Source: JAZDLX01 sp964538455
GTDB lineage: Bacteria > Electryoneota > Electryoneia > Electryoneales > Electryoneaceae
Assembly (NCBI GenBank): GCA_964538455.1
Contig: CAZIDZ010000003.1
Location: forward strand, 62,001-126,000
DNA length: 64,000 nucleotides
Direction: 5' to 3'
In this document: positions 51,679-60,641 of the stretch, piece after piece
How positions within the stretch are numbered: position 1 is the first letter of the stretch
How the letters are laid out: every line of letters begins with the position of its first letter
Notes under the pieces: generated by a model
Told to the model about the DNA's origin: nothing
The model's input: only the letters and a program-made list of their open reading frames with translations
Databases searched by the model: none
Translations under genes and position numbers: made by a program

Positions 51679-52542
51679 ATGAACACCTACTTCAATCCTG
51701 GACAGAAGAATCGCGATCGTGAAAAGATGTCGCGCGATCGAAAAGAGAGATCGGTGCCGAAGGCCAAGGTGATTCACGGCGGCATCGAGATCGAGGACAA
51801 CTCCGAGGAAATCCGCCGTCTCCTCGAAAGCTTGGTGCCTCAGGCTGTGGTCCGCGGCAAGGTCAACCTGAATGACTCATCGGAGAAAAAGGGGGTCGAT
51901 CTCAGCTATGCGCCCGAGCAGTACGGGCTCGGCAGGATTGAAACGCTGGAGGAGATGCGGCTGCGCCACCGCGCCGAAATCGAAGCTTTACAATCGGAGA
52001 TGGAACGCCGCGTGAAGGAAAGTCACGACAAGGGATTCGCCGAGGGCCGTTCGCAGGGCCACGAGGAAGGTGTCGGCGAGGTGAAGGCGGAGTTCGAAAA
52101 ACACGTCGAACTGCTCGTTTCGATGATTCAATCGGTTGCGGATGCGACGAAGCGTTATTTCTCCGACGTCGAGCAGCGGCTGGTCGATTTTGCCCTCCAT
52201 ATTGCCCGCAGGGTTGTAGGCGACGCCGCCGATCAACACCGCGACGTCGCCGTCAAACTCGCCGGCGAAGCGATCCGGCAGGCGACGGATCGGACAAAGG
52301 TTGTGCTCCGCTGCAACCCGCGAGACGTCGAAACCTTGAAGGCCGCCGAAGGCGACCTGCTGGCGATCAGCGAGGGCATCCGGGAAATCGAAATCATCGC
52401 GTCTCCGCGCGTCGAGAGCGGCGGAGTCATTCTCGAAACGGCGAGCGGTTCCATTGACGCTACGATTCGGACGCTGATTGACGAGTTGCATGGCGCGCTG
52501 CTTCCGGCGCATGAGAAACCGGAAGACGAGGAGGACGGATGA
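51679..52542 (+). CDS. fliH: Flagellar assembly protein FliH
   Basis: 287 residues, 2 nt after fliG. A charged helical middle (ETLEEMRLRHRAEIEALQSEMERRVKESHDKGFAEGRSQGHEEGVGEVKAEFEKH) contains the GxxxG-type glycine repeats typical of FliH. The C-terminal HrpE/YscL-like domain follows (VDFALHIARRVVGDAADQHRDVAVKLAGEAI). It is the ATPase stator/regulator that holds FliI. The stop overlaps fliI start by 4 bp. Confidence 0.92.
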   Translation: MNTYFNPGQKNRDREKMSRDRKERSVPKAKVIHGGIEIEDNSEEIRRLLESLVPQAVVRGKVNLNDSSEKKGVDLSYAPEQYGLGRIETLEEMRLRHRAEIEALQSEMERRVKESHDKGFAEGRSQGHEEGVGEVKAEFEKHVELLVSMIQSVADATKRYFSDVEQRLVDFALHIARRVVGDAADQHRDVAVKLAGEAIRQATDRTKVVLRCNPRDVETLKAAEGDLLAISEGIREIEIIASPRVESGGVILETASGSIDATIRTLIDELHGALLPAHEKPEDEEDG

Positions 52543-53876
52543 CGCCGACTATCTCCGCACCTCCGCTTGAAACCGCCTTTGCGCGCTACGAAGAAAAACT
52601 TGCGCGGGCGATGCCGATTGTCCCGCGCGGCAGGGTGACACGCGTCATCGGACTCGTCATCGAGTCCACCGGGCCGGACACCTCGATCGGGGAGATCTGT
52701 GAGGTGCTGGACCGTCACGGGCACCTTTGCGGGTTGGCGGAAGTCGTCGGCTTCCGCGATCACCAGGTGTTGCTGATGCCGCTCGGTTCCATCGAAGGCA
52801 TCCATCCGGGAAGCGTTGTCCGCAGCCTCAGGCGGCCGTTCACCGTCGGCGTCGGTCAAAACCTGCTCGGCAGGGTGATTGACGGTCTCGGGCAACCGTT
52901 GGACGATAAGGGCGCGCTGGACATCGAGTCCCAGGTCCCGATTGTCGCCACCCCGCCGCATCCGTTGAAACGGCAGAGGATCACCGACCCGCTCGAACTC
53001 GGCATCCGCTCGATCGACGGCCTGCTCACCTGCGGGAAAGGGCAGCGGTTTGGGGTCTTCGCGGGCTCCGGCGTTGGCAAGAGCATCCTGATGGGAATGG
53101 CCGCCAGAAACACCGCCGCAGAGGTGAATGTGATCGCCCTGATCGGCGAACGAGGCCGCGAGGTCCGGGATTTCATCGAACGCGACCTCGGTGAAGAGGG
53201 GCTGAAACGGAGCGTCGTTGTCGTCGTCACCTCCGACAAACCCGCCCTGATCCGCATCAAGGGAGCGATGCTGGCGACCGCCATCGCCGAGTATTTCCGC
53301 GACCTGAAGAAAAACGTGATGTTCATGATGGATTCGATCACCCGGCTCGCGATGGCGCAGCGCGAGATCGGCCTTGCGATCGGCGAGCCGCCGACAACGC
53401 GCGGCTACACCCCGAGCGTGTTCGCCCTGCTGCCGAAACTGCTGGAGCGCGCAGGACGCTCGGAAACCGGCTCGATCACGGCGCTGTACACCGTGCTCGT
53501 CGAGGGCGACGATATGAACGAACCCGTAGCCGATGCCGTGCGCTCGATCCTCGATGGTCATATCGTGCTCTCGCGCAAGTTGGCCGCCGAGAACCATTAC
53601 CCGGCGATCGACGTGCTCGAGAGCATCAGCCGTGTGATGTATGACGTCACCCCGAAAGATTACCGGGACGCGGCGAAACGGGTGCTCGCGGATATGGCGG
53701 TCTATCGCGAAAACGAGGATCTGATCAACATCGGGGCGTACAAGAAAGGCACCAATGCGCGCATCGACCGTGCCATCGCTAAGCATGACGACATTCGCAA
53801 ATTCCTCGTGCAGGAAGTGGATGATAAGAGTGGGATGGAGAACGCCTGGGAGCAGGTGACGGAGTTGGCTGAATAA
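52539..53876 (+). CDS. fliI: Flagellum-specific ATPase FliI
   Basis: 445 residues. Walker A GVFAGSGVGKSILMG, GERGREVRDFIERDLG, Walker B FMMDSITRLAMAQREIGLAIGEPPTTRGYTPSVF (family hallmark) and GSITALYTVLVEGDDMNEPVAD. Type III export ATPase homologous to F1 beta. Begins overlapping fliH (ATGA). Confidence 0.97.
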   Translation: MTPTISAPPLETAFARYEEKLARAMPIVPRGRVTRVIGLVIESTGPDTSIGEICEVLDRHGHLCGLAEVVGFRDHQVLLMPLGSIEGIHPGSVVRSLRRPFTVGVGQNLLGRVIDGLGQPLDDKGALDIESQVPIVATPPHPLKRQRITDPLELGIRSIDGLLTCGKGQRFGVFAGSGVGKSILMGMAARNTAAEVNVIALIGERGREVRDFIERDLGEEGLKRSVVVVVTSDKPALIRIKGAMLATAIAEYFRDLKKNVMFMMDSITRLAMAQREIGLAIGEPPTTRGYTPSVFALLPKLLERAGRSETGSITALYTVLVEGDDMNEPVADAVRSILDGHIVLSRKLAAENHYPAIDVLESISRVMYDVTPKDYRDAAKRVLADMAVYRENEDLINIGAYKKGTNARIDRAIAKHDDIRKFLVQEVDDKSGMENAWEQVTELAE

Positions 53877-53908
53877 CGGCAGCGGAACGGAGAGGGTGAT
53901 CCGGCACG

Positions 53909-54370
53909 ATGAAAAAATTCACCTTTCGACTGCAACGATTGATGGATGCGAAACAGGGTGAAGAGCGGTTGCGCCAGCGCGAGCTGGGCATCGAACAGCA
54001 GAAACTCTCCGATCAGGAACTGAAATTGCATCAGCTGTCGGAGGATCTGAAACAGGCCGATGAGGAGCAGCGGGAAAAGCTGAAAAAGGGATCGAAGGTC
54101 GCGGAGTTGCTGCTCAGGCATCAGTGGCAGCGCAGCCTTCGAACCCGGATCCGCGGCCAGCAGAAGGAAGTCGAGAAACAGGAAGTTCAGGTGGAAAAGG
54201 CTCGCGAGGTGCTCGTGGATGTCAGTCGGGAGAAGAAGGTGCTCGAGAAGCTGCGGGATCGCCGTTTTGAGGAGCACCAGACCCAGCTGAAACACGAGAC
54301 ACAGAACCAGCTCGATGACATCGGAGCCCGGCTTCACCGCCGGAGAAAACGCTCCTCAGCGTCGGAATAA
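53909..54370 (+). CDS. fliJ: Flagellar export protein FliJ
   Basis: 153 residues, almost entirely a charged coiled coil (KKFTFRLQRLMDAKQGEERLRQRELGIEQQKLSDQEL ... KVLEKLRDRRFEEHQTQLKHETQNQLDDIGARLHRR). Sequence conservation is low but N-terminal FxFRLQxLMDxKxxEE and its place after fliI identify it as FliJ, the stalk-like export cofactor. Confidence 0.88.
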   Translation: MKKFTFRLQRLMDAKQGEERLRQRELGIEQQKLSDQELKLHQLSEDLKQADEEQREKLKKGSKVAELLLRHQWQRSLRTRIRGQQKEVEKQEVQVEKAREVLVDVSREKKVLEKLRDRRFEEHQTQLKHETQNQLDDIGARLHRRRKRSSASE

Positions 54371-54403
54371 CGTCCGCCGCTGCGTTGGACGAGGGGATGA
54401 ACG

Positions 54404-55036
54404 ATGGATCCAAAGAGACAAAAAGCCCTGTTTGGCCTGTTGATCTTCGGCTATCTGGCGTTTTTCGCGGCCAACTACGCGTACCTCAAGACCACGATCA
54501 AATGGCCAGAGGCGCCGGTGGATACCACTGCGGCTCCCGAACAGCCGGAGACCCTCGACGAGCTTCATCTGACCTGGGATATCACCGGGAAGGAAGGTCC
54601 GCCGAAGGAGATCAGCGAACAGGAGAAGCAGGCGAAGGAGCGCCAGCGAATCCGCGGTGAGGCCGTGAGCATCGCCGACAGTGTGGCGACCGAAACCGCG
54701 CTGCCGATCCAGGGTGAAATTTCGCAGACTCAGCAGAAGCTTGAGACCACCCAGGATCAAGTGAAGGAGCTCGAGCGGCTGCTGACGATGCTCGCCACTC
54801 AGGCGGACAGCGTGGACCAGGAGCATGCGAGGAGACTGTCCAAGATTGTGGAAATGATGAAACCGGCCGACGCCGCGGCGGTGCTTAACCGTCTCAACAA
54901 CAGGACAAACGCTGAACTGTTGCTCTCGATGAAACAGCGCCAGGCCGCGAAAATCCTCGCCGCTATGCCCAAGGATCGCGCGGCGGAAGTAGCCAGGTAT
55001 CTCTCCCGCGCCTATGCAAGGAGTTCGATCCTATGA
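54404..55036 (+). CDS. MotE/YlxF-like flagellar protein (MgtE N-terminal-like domain)
   Basis: 210 residues. N-terminal membrane helix (ALFGLLIFGYLAFFAANYAYL, about 8-28), a long charged extracytoplasmic coiled coil (about 70-150) and a C-terminal MgtE_N-like domain (LSKIVEMMKPADAAAVLNRLNNRTNAELLLSMKQRQAAKILAAMPKDRAAEVARYL). This is the layout of YlxF in Bacillus and MotE in epsilonproteobacteria, where MotE chaperones MotC. The stop overlaps fliK by 4 bp. Call is by architecture and location. Confidence 0.85.
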   Translation: MDPKRQKALFGLLIFGYLAFFAANYAYLKTTIKWPEAPVDTTAAPEQPETLDELHLTWDITGKEGPPKEISEQEKQAKERQRIRGEAVSIADSVATETALPIQGEISQTQQKLETTQDQVKELERLLTMLATQADSVDQEHARRLSKIVEMMKPADAAAVLNRLNNRTNAELLLSMKQRQAAKILAAMPKDRAAEVARYLSRAYARSSIL

Positions 55037-56814
55037 GTGAAACAGCACAGGTTCGGGGATACGACGGCGCTGTACAGGGGCACCGGTCGTCGACTTCCAC
55101 CGTCGGACGCAAACAGTCCGCAGGCAACCGCTTCATTGACATTTTCCGGCGGTTGCTGGGCAGCAATGGCAAGCGGCCCGTGGCCTACGTCCGCAACGGG
55201 AGGGAAGTCTCCTTCGAAAAGATCCCCTTTGTCGATTCGGACGGGGCGCGCTTGAACATTGCCAAAGGCGCCGACGGTAAAACCGTGATCCGAAGAAAGG
55301 GCCGTCTCGGAGCCAATAGCAAGACGGTCGATGCGGTGCTGAGGCGGGAAAAAGCGCTGTCGGGCAACCGGGGCGTTGCTCGCGCGGTTCCCCAATTCCG
55401 CTCGCGTGCCTACAAGCATCTGAAGGAAACGGAAAATCTGCGGCAGGGCATCATCAACGGCGAGCTCGAAACGCCCGGCAACAAGTCCGCACGGCTGCTG
55501 AAAAAACTCAAGGCGGAGCAGGCGGACGAGGGTCTCGCCGTGGACACGGCCTGGCTTGAACAGGTCAAACAGCACCTCAACCGCACGCGTGGCAACGGGG
55601 CTGCGAATCTGAAAGCCGCGGCGGCCGCACTCAAGAGCGCCGGGGGAAAGAATTCCGATGCGGAGCTTCAGGACCCCCGCTTGCCGAGGGTGAAGAAATT
55701 CTCGCCCGAGCGCGTCGTCGCCGATGAAACCGACCACATCGTCAACGCGCTTAAGGGCAAAGCGAAGAAAGCGGTGGCTGACAACGGCGATGCAGCTGCG
55801 ACTATGAAGGTATCCTCGAAGAAAAAATCGGACAAGACGGCGAATTCGGACCGCGAAGTCGTACAGAGAATTTCGATCCAGAAGGAAAAATCGATTGCCG
55901 CGCCCGGCGAAACCGAAAGCCGCAGCCTGCAGATCGTGCGCCAGTTGAAGAAGGGCGCGAACGGCACCTCGCCGGAGTCGGGCAAGCTCTCAGCCGACAA
56001 GGAACAGCCGAAAGACGCGCACGATTCCGTGAACGCTATGCGGCGCAAGGGATGGCGCGTGCACACCCCGTTCAACAACCGGGCTCAGCGATCCGCCGAT
56101 GAATCGTCCGGTGATGCGTTGCGCGGCAGTCGGCAGCTTGAAAAGACCGCGAAGGACGCTGCCGTACCGGCGACGAACACAGAAGGGCAGGAGCCAAAGC
56201 AGGGGCAGGATGAATCCGCGAAACCCAGCGATCTGGCGCGGGTTCAGGCCGCTCCCATCCCAGCCGCACCTCAGAGCAGCGCCCATCAGGGAGACAACAG
56301 TTCGCAGCAGGCGCAGACGTCGAACACTAACGCGCAGCAGGATGCATCACGCGGCCTGCAGAACTTGAACCAGCTGCTCACGCAGATGGAAACGAGCGCG
56401 CGCGTACTCATTGGAAACGGCCGGACGACGATGACCGTCCGTCTCTATCCGCCGGAGCTCGGCTCGCTGAATGTGAAGATTCGGGTGTCGAACGGGCGCT
56501 ATGAAGTGACCATGGATGCTGAAAACGAAAAAGCTCTTCGCACCATAGAGAAGCAAATCCCAACCATCCGTCAGCATCTGAACGATCGCGGCATTCACGT
56601 CGACCAGATCCAGGTGCGGCAGGGGGGAGATGGGGAAGCGAATGCGTTCGCCGATCAGTTCGAGGAGCACAACAGTCCCGAGCGACCCGAACGGAAAGGC
56701 CGTCCGCGGGGACGTGCGGAAGGCGTGCAGGGGTTCGATGAAGCAGCGGTGGCGCCCGCTTCTGAACGTGCGGCGCTTCAGCTCGGGACGAATACGATGG
56801 AGGTCGTGGGATAG
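55033..56814 (+). CDS. fliK: Flagellar hook-length control protein FliK
   Basis: 593 residues. The first ~440 are low-complexity, Lys/Ala/Gln/Ser-rich and poorly conserved, as expected of a molecular ruler. The C-terminal type III substrate-specificity-switch domain (about 450-545) is recognisable: MTVRLYPPELGSLNVKIRVSNGRYEVTMDAENEKALRTIEKQIPTIRQHLNDRGI. Gene overlaps the MotE-like gene by 4 bp. A terminal Arg-rich tail follows (PERPERKGRPRGRAEG). The cluster pauses after this gene for about 200 bp. Confidence 0.9.
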   Translation: MSETAQVRGYDGAVQGHRSSTSTVGRKQSAGNRFIDIFRRLLGSNGKRPVAYVRNGREVSFEKIPFVDSDGARLNIAKGADGKTVIRRKGRLGANSKTVDAVLRREKALSGNRGVARAVPQFRSRAYKHLKETENLRQGIINGELETPGNKSARLLKKLKAEQADEGLAVDTAWLEQVKQHLNRTRGNGAANLKAAAAALKSAGGKNSDAELQDPRLPRVKKFSPERVVADETDHIVNALKGKAKKAVADNGDAAATMKVSSKKKSDKTANSDREVVQRISIQKEKSIAAPGETESRSLQIVRQLKKGANGTSPESGKLSADKEQPKDAHDSVNAMRRKGWRVHTPFNNRAQRSADESSGDALRGSRQLEKTAKDAAVPATNTEGQEPKQGQDESAKPSDLARVQAAPIPAAPQSSAHQGDNSSQQAQTSNTNAQQDASRGLQNLNQLLTQMETSARVLIGNGRTTMTVRLYPPELGSLNVKIRVSNGRYEVTMDAENEKALRTIEKQIPTIRQHLNDRGIHVDQIQVRQGGDGEANAFADQFEEHNSPERPERKGRPRGRAEGVQGFDEAAVAPASERAALQLGTNTMEVVG

Positions 56815-56890
56815 GCCCCACACGGCAATCCTTGCCGCACAAACGGTTGCTGAAGGGAGGCAAACCGCGGGAATGATGCAGGATTAGGGG

Positions 56891-56906
56891 TGGCATACGC
56901 TTTGCT
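56891..56906 (+). promoter_or_regulatory. Sigma-54 (-24/-12) promoter of the flgD-flgE-mot-fliLMN segment
   Basis: TGGCAT-ACGCT-TTGCT: the GG at 56892-56893 and GC at 56904-56905 are separated by exactly 10 nt. It lies in the only sizeable gap (about 200 bp) upstream of flgD and 110 nt before its start. An internal sigma-54 start is implied. Confidence 0.8.
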
Positions 56907-57015
56907 GAAAACTTCAAGTGGCGCTCCAGGAATTGTAGAGGCGTCACGCGAAAGATGATAGAAAGCTCAATCCGCCGGGAAACTTACGGCAAAACAGGAA
57001 AGGAGGATGCGGCAC

Positions 57016-57786
57016 ATGGCTGAATTCCAATCCATAAACGGGTTGGTAGGCCGGCTTCCGACGACGTTTGATACCCAGGCCGCACCGGGTGAGATCGACA
57101 AGAACGGGTTTCTGCAGCTGCTTCTGGCGCAGATGAAGAACCAGGATCCGCTCTCACCCATGGATTCGACCGATTACGCCGCGAATCTGGCGCAATTCAC
57201 CAGCCTGGAGCAGTTGCAGAACCTGAACAATTCTACCGATCAGGGACTGCAGGCAGACGTGCTGCTCGCACAATCAATCAACAACACACTTGCGTCCAAC
57301 CTGATCGGCAAGGATGTCAAAGCCTATGGCGATTCGGTGCAGCTCACCGACGGCAACGCCAGCAAGATCGCCTATGACCTCGATTCCTTCACGGACAAGA
57401 TCCAGATCCAGGTGAAGGACGCCAGCGGCAATGTGATCCGCACCGAGACCCTGAACAACCAGACCGAGGGTGAACACACCTATCTCTGGGATGGGATGGA
57501 CGATCGAGGTGGAGCAGCGTCCGACGGCACCTACACGGTGGCGGTGAACGTTCTCAATGACGATGGCTCCCAGACCGCGGTTGATACGTTTATCGTCGGT
57601 CTCGTGGATGCGGTTCGTTATGAATCTACAGGTGCAATCCTGGTCGTCGACGGTTTGAGCATCGGCTTTGGTGACGTGCTCGAACTGCGGCAGCCGGACT
57701 CGTCCGGCGATTCCACGGCAGGTTCGAGCGGCAGCAAGCAGAACGTGATTGACTCGATCCTGTCGACTCTCGGACTCAAAGCGTGA
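57016..57786 (+). CDS. flgD: Flagellar hook assembly protein FlgD
   Basis: 256 residues, using the ATG at 57016 nine nt after aggagg; an ATG at 57007 touches the ribosome site. DKNGFLQLLLAQMKNQDPLSPMDSTDYAANLAQFTSLEQLQNLN is the N-terminal export/cap signature. The tudor and FnIII-like beta domains follow (VKDASGNVIRTETLNNQTEGEHTYLWDGMDDRG). Acts as scaffold for hook subunits. Stop overlaps the next gene (GTGA). Confidence 0.95.
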   Translation: MAEFQSINGLVGRLPTTFDTQAAPGEIDKNGFLQLLLAQMKNQDPLSPMDSTDYAANLAQFTSLEQLQNLNNSTDQGLQADVLLAQSINNTLASNLIGKDVKAYGDSVQLTDGNASKIAYDLDSFTDKIQIQVKDASGNVIRTETLNNQTEGEHTYLWDGMDDRGGAASDGTYTVAVNVLNDDGSQTAVDTFIVGLVDAVRYESTGAILVVDGLSIGFGDVLELRQPDSSGDSTAGSSGSKQNVIDSILSTLGLKA

Positions 57787-58199
57787 GCGATGAGATGAAC
57801 TGGGACACACAACGTATTCAAGCGCACCTCGAGGGAGTCGGACCCGTCCGGCCCGGAGAGGAAACGCAACGGCCCAAATCCGCTCGCCAGGCGGGCGAGG
57901 AGTTTCGCCTCGCGTTGGAGCGTGCCCGGCAGGACGGCAAAATTCCGGACGTGTCCTTTTCCGCGCATGCCGCAGAACGGCTGATGCAGCGTGGGATCAC
58001 GCTGGACGCCGGCGATTTGCAGAAAATCAGCGACGGACTCGATCGCGCGTCGGAAAAAGGCGCGAAGGATTCGCTGCTGCTGCTTCGCGACTTGGCGCTT
58101 GTCGTCAGTGTTGAGAACAGGACGGTGATCACGGCTCTCCAGGGCGAGAGCGCACGCGAAAACGTCTTCACGCAGATCGACAGTGCGATTCTGCTGTAG
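57783..58199 (+). CDS. TIGR02530-like flagellar operon protein
   Basis: 138 residues from a GTG overlapping flgD. The FSAHAAERLMQRGITLDAGDLQKISDGLDRASEKGAKDSLLLLRDLALVVSVENRTVITAL segment matches the small conserved protein encoded between flgD and flgE in many Firmicutes and spirochaetes (TIGR02530, flg_new). Function not established. Cytoplasmic, no signal peptide. Confidence 0.85.
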   Translation: MSDEMNWDTQRIQAHLEGVGPVRPGEETQRPKSARQAGEEFRLALERARQDGKIPDVSFSAHAAERLMQRGITLDAGDLQKISDGLDRASEKGAKDSLLLLRDLALVVSVENRTVITALQGESARENVFTQIDSAILL

Positions 58200-58363
58200 A
58201 CGGTCTTTGGACCTTTGACAACATCAGACACGGATGGGATAAGGCTGGACCTCGTTGAGGAGGCCTTCGGCATCGCTAACCGACAGCGGCGATGTCCCGG
58301 AGAACCCGGATTCCCACCGTGGCAACAACCGCCCAAAGGGCGGAAAGTGGGAGGAATCCTTTT
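58200..58363 (+). other. Structured 5' leader of flgE with four hairpins
   Basis: 164 nt with consecutive stems: GGTC/GACC (58202-58213), AGGC...CCTC-GTT-GAGG...GCCT (58242-58266), CATCGC/GCGATG with a 12-nt loop (58271-58294) and CCGCCC-AAA-GGGCGG (58329-58343) just before the gggagg site at 58349-58354. No GEMM-type c-di-GMP riboswitch core is visible. It may modulate flgE translation. Confidence 0.4.
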
Positions 58364-60325
58364 ATGCTTCGGTCATTATTCAGCGGCGTGAATGGTGTTC
58401 GCAACCATCAGATGATGATGGATGTCGTCGCGAACAACATTTCAAACGTCAACACAATCGGGTTCAAGAGCGGTCGCATCACGTTCTCCGACGCGATTAG
58501 CCAGCTGTTGAAGGGCGGGTCCGCTCCGCGTGATGCACGCGGAGGTTCCAACCCGGTCCAGGTGGGACTCGGCATGAAGGTGCAGTCGGTGGACAACAAT
58601 TTCGGCCAGGGCGGTCTTGAGCAGACCGGCTACAACACCGACCTCGCTATCCAGGGACGCGGCTTCTTCGTCGTCCGGGAAGGCGACAAGCTGCTGTACA
58701 CCCGCGCTGGAAACTTCACCATCGACGCGGATGGACAGCTTGTCGCCAACGGCGGCACCGACTACGTGCAGGGTTATGTCGCGGACGCGAACGGTGATTT
58801 CACCGATCCCACGCTGCAAGACCTGACAGTGCCGATCCAGTTGAAGACGCCCGCTCGTGCAAGCACATCGGTCGTGCTCTACTCGAACCTGGATTCGGAC
58901 GCCACGGAAGCGGATGCAACGCTGACGGACGCCGGCGATTCAGGCGTCACGTCGGTTTCCGGCACAGCTGCTGACGGCATTGGTGGGACCCACACGGTCA
59001 CGATTTCAGGCTCAAAGGCCACCAACTCGAACGGATCGGGCACGAGCACCTTCGGCGGCGGTGGTTCGCTGACACTGGCGACCACATTGTCTGCCGCCGG
59101 TGTCACGGACACTGATGGCTTCGAGGTGACAGTCGATCAGGGCACCGGTGATGAAGTGACGTACACGATCCTTGGCATCGATACGAATAGCACCGTCGGC
59201 GAACTGATCAATCAGTTGAACGCCCAGGTCTCCGGCGCCGAGTTCGCATTGACGAGCGGTGAAATCGAAGTGACCCGCCGCTACGCGGGAGACGGCACCA
59301 GCTACAACGTGCTGCTCACCGATACCGGCGGCACCAGCGACCTCGTTGATGAGCTCTTCAACAACGGCGCGGCAGGTGCTGGCGGCACGGCCAACTTCTC
59401 GGTGGCAAACGGTACCGCATCGTCTCTTGCCGCGGTCGATAATTTTGTCGACAGCAGTGGAAACTCCACCGCGACCAGTCTCAGCTTCGTTGCCGATGAT
59501 ACCACTGGACTGATGAACGAGCTGACGGGATTGGGCGGCAGCGGAGTCTCCATCCGTGCAAACGACGGTTTCTCCGCTACGAACGTCACCGGAAATGACC
59601 TGGTGATTGACACGGCCGACACAGACCACTCCACATCGATTACGGTGTACGATGAGCAAGGTGTGACACACAACCTCAACTTGACGTTCACCAAGACGTT
59701 AAACCTGAACGTGTGGAAGTGGGAAGCCTCCGTGGATACCGGGACGATCGTCAACGGAAGCACGGGGACGGTCGAGTTCGATTCCGACGGAACGCTTCGT
59801 TCCTGGAACTACGACAACAACCAGTCCAGCTTCAGCTTCGATCCCGGCACCGGCCAGGCGCTCGTGGACATCACGTTTGACCCGGGCACGTTGGGTGGCA
59901 TGGACGGCATCACGCAAACGGCCTCCAGCTTCTCAACCCAGGCGGTCAGCCAGGACGGCTACGGCATGGGCATCCTCGAAGGCATCGACATCGACAACAA
60001 CGGCGAGATCAACGGCAGCTTCAGCAACGGACAGCAATTGAGGCTTGGGGCGATCGCGCTCGCCGATTTCAACAACACGGACGGCCTCAAGAAGGAAGGC
60101 GACAACCTCTGGTCCGTGACCGATTCCGCGGGAACCCCGCGCTACGGCCTGGCCCAGACTAACTTCGGAAGCCTGATTGACCGCGGCTTCGTCGAAATGT
60201 CAAACGTGGATCTGGTCAAGGAGTTCACGGCGATGATCACCGCGCAACGTGGATTCCAGGCGAATGCGAGGATCATCACCACCTCCGACCAGATTCTGCA
60301 GGAAGTGACAAACATGAAGCGGTAG
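58364..60325 (+). CDS. flgE: Flagellar hook protein FlgE, long form
   Basis: 653 residues from the ATG at 58364 with a gggagg site. N-terminal MLRSLFSGVNGVRNHQMMMDVVANNISNVNTIGFKSGRITF and C-terminal VDLVKEFTAMITAQRGFQANARIITTSDQILQEVTNMKR are hook signatures. GFFVVREGDKLLYTRAGNFTID is also conserved. The middle (about 180-430) is an enlarged Thr/Ser/Asp/Gly-rich domain, making it longer than the ~400-residue enterobacterial hook. Such insertions form outer hook domains in other phyla. Confidence 0.95.
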   Translation: MLRSLFSGVNGVRNHQMMMDVVANNISNVNTIGFKSGRITFSDAISQLLKGGSAPRDARGGSNPVQVGLGMKVQSVDNNFGQGGLEQTGYNTDLAIQGRGFFVVREGDKLLYTRAGNFTIDADGQLVANGGTDYVQGYVADANGDFTDPTLQDLTVPIQLKTPARASTSVVLYSNLDSDATEADATLTDAGDSGVTSVSGTAADGIGGTHTVTISGSKATNSNGSGTSTFGGGGSLTLATTLSAAGVTDTDGFEVTVDQGTGDEVTYTILGIDTNSTVGELINQLNAQVSGAEFALTSGEIEVTRRYAGDGTSYNVLLTDTGGTSDLVDELFNNGAAGAGGTANFSVANGTASSLAAVDNFVDSSGNSTATSLSFVADDTTGLMNELTGLGGSGVSIRANDGFSATNVTGNDLVIDTADTDHSTSITVYDEQGVTHNLNLTFTKTLNLNVWKWEASVDTGTIVNGSTGTVEFDSDGTLRSWNYDNNQSSFSFDPGTGQALVDITFDPGTLGGMDGITQTASSFSTQAVSQDGYGMGILEGIDIDNNGEINGSFSNGQQLRLGAIALADFNNTDGLKKEGDNLWSVTDSAGTPRYGLAQTNFGSLIDRGFVEMSNVDLVKEFTAMITAQRGFQANARIITTSDQILQEVTNMKR

Positions 60326-60365
60326 GCGATGTAGCCTGACCGCTCGATGACGCAACAACGCTTTC

Positions 60366-60398
60366 TCGCCGCCGGTCCGATCGGCGGACCGGCGGCGA
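60366..60398 (+). other. Very strong GC hairpin between flgE and flbD
   Basis: Perfect 14-bp inverted repeat (60366-60379 and 60385-60398) with a 5-nt loop. On the plus strand an A-run follows rather than a T-run, so it is not a standard terminator here. It could stabilise or process the flgE mRNA or attenuate downstream motAB. Confidence 0.5.
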
Positions 60399-60416
60399 AA
60401 AAGACTGGGAGAACCG

Positions 60417-60623
60417 ATGATCCAGGTAACCAGACTGGACGGCAGCGAACTGACCGTCAACAGTGACATGATCGAATTCGTCGAGGCGACCCCCGATACG
60501 ATCCTGACCCTGACTGACGGCAAGAAAGTGATCATTCGCGAAAAGCCGGACGAGGTGATTGACCGGATCGTGCTTTTCCGCCGCCGGGTGATTCAGACCG
60601 GTGACGAGAAGGTGCAAGCCTAA
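60417..60623 (+). CDS. flbD: Flagellar protein FlbD
   Basis: 68 residues: MIQVTRLDGSELTVNSDMIEFVEATPDTILTLTDGKKVIIREKPDEVIDRI. This is the FlbD/SwrD family, a small cytoplasmic protein found between flgE and motA or fliL in Gram-positives and spirochaetes; SwrD raises flagellar power in Bacillus. Normal length. Confidence 0.93.
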   Translation: MIQVTRLDGSELTVNSDMIEFVEATPDTILTLTDGKKVIIREKPDEVIDRIVLFRRRVIQTGDEKVQA

Positions 60624-60641
60624 GGGAGGCTGTGAGCCGCT

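Noticed and set aside
58200..58363. c-di-GMP (GEMM) riboswitch in front of flgE
   Set aside because: Hairpins are present but the conserved GEMM core and tetraloop/receptor are not recognisable.
60366..60398. Rho-independent terminator for flgE
   Set aside because: The stem is followed by an A-run on the coding strand and the downstream motility genes continue closely.
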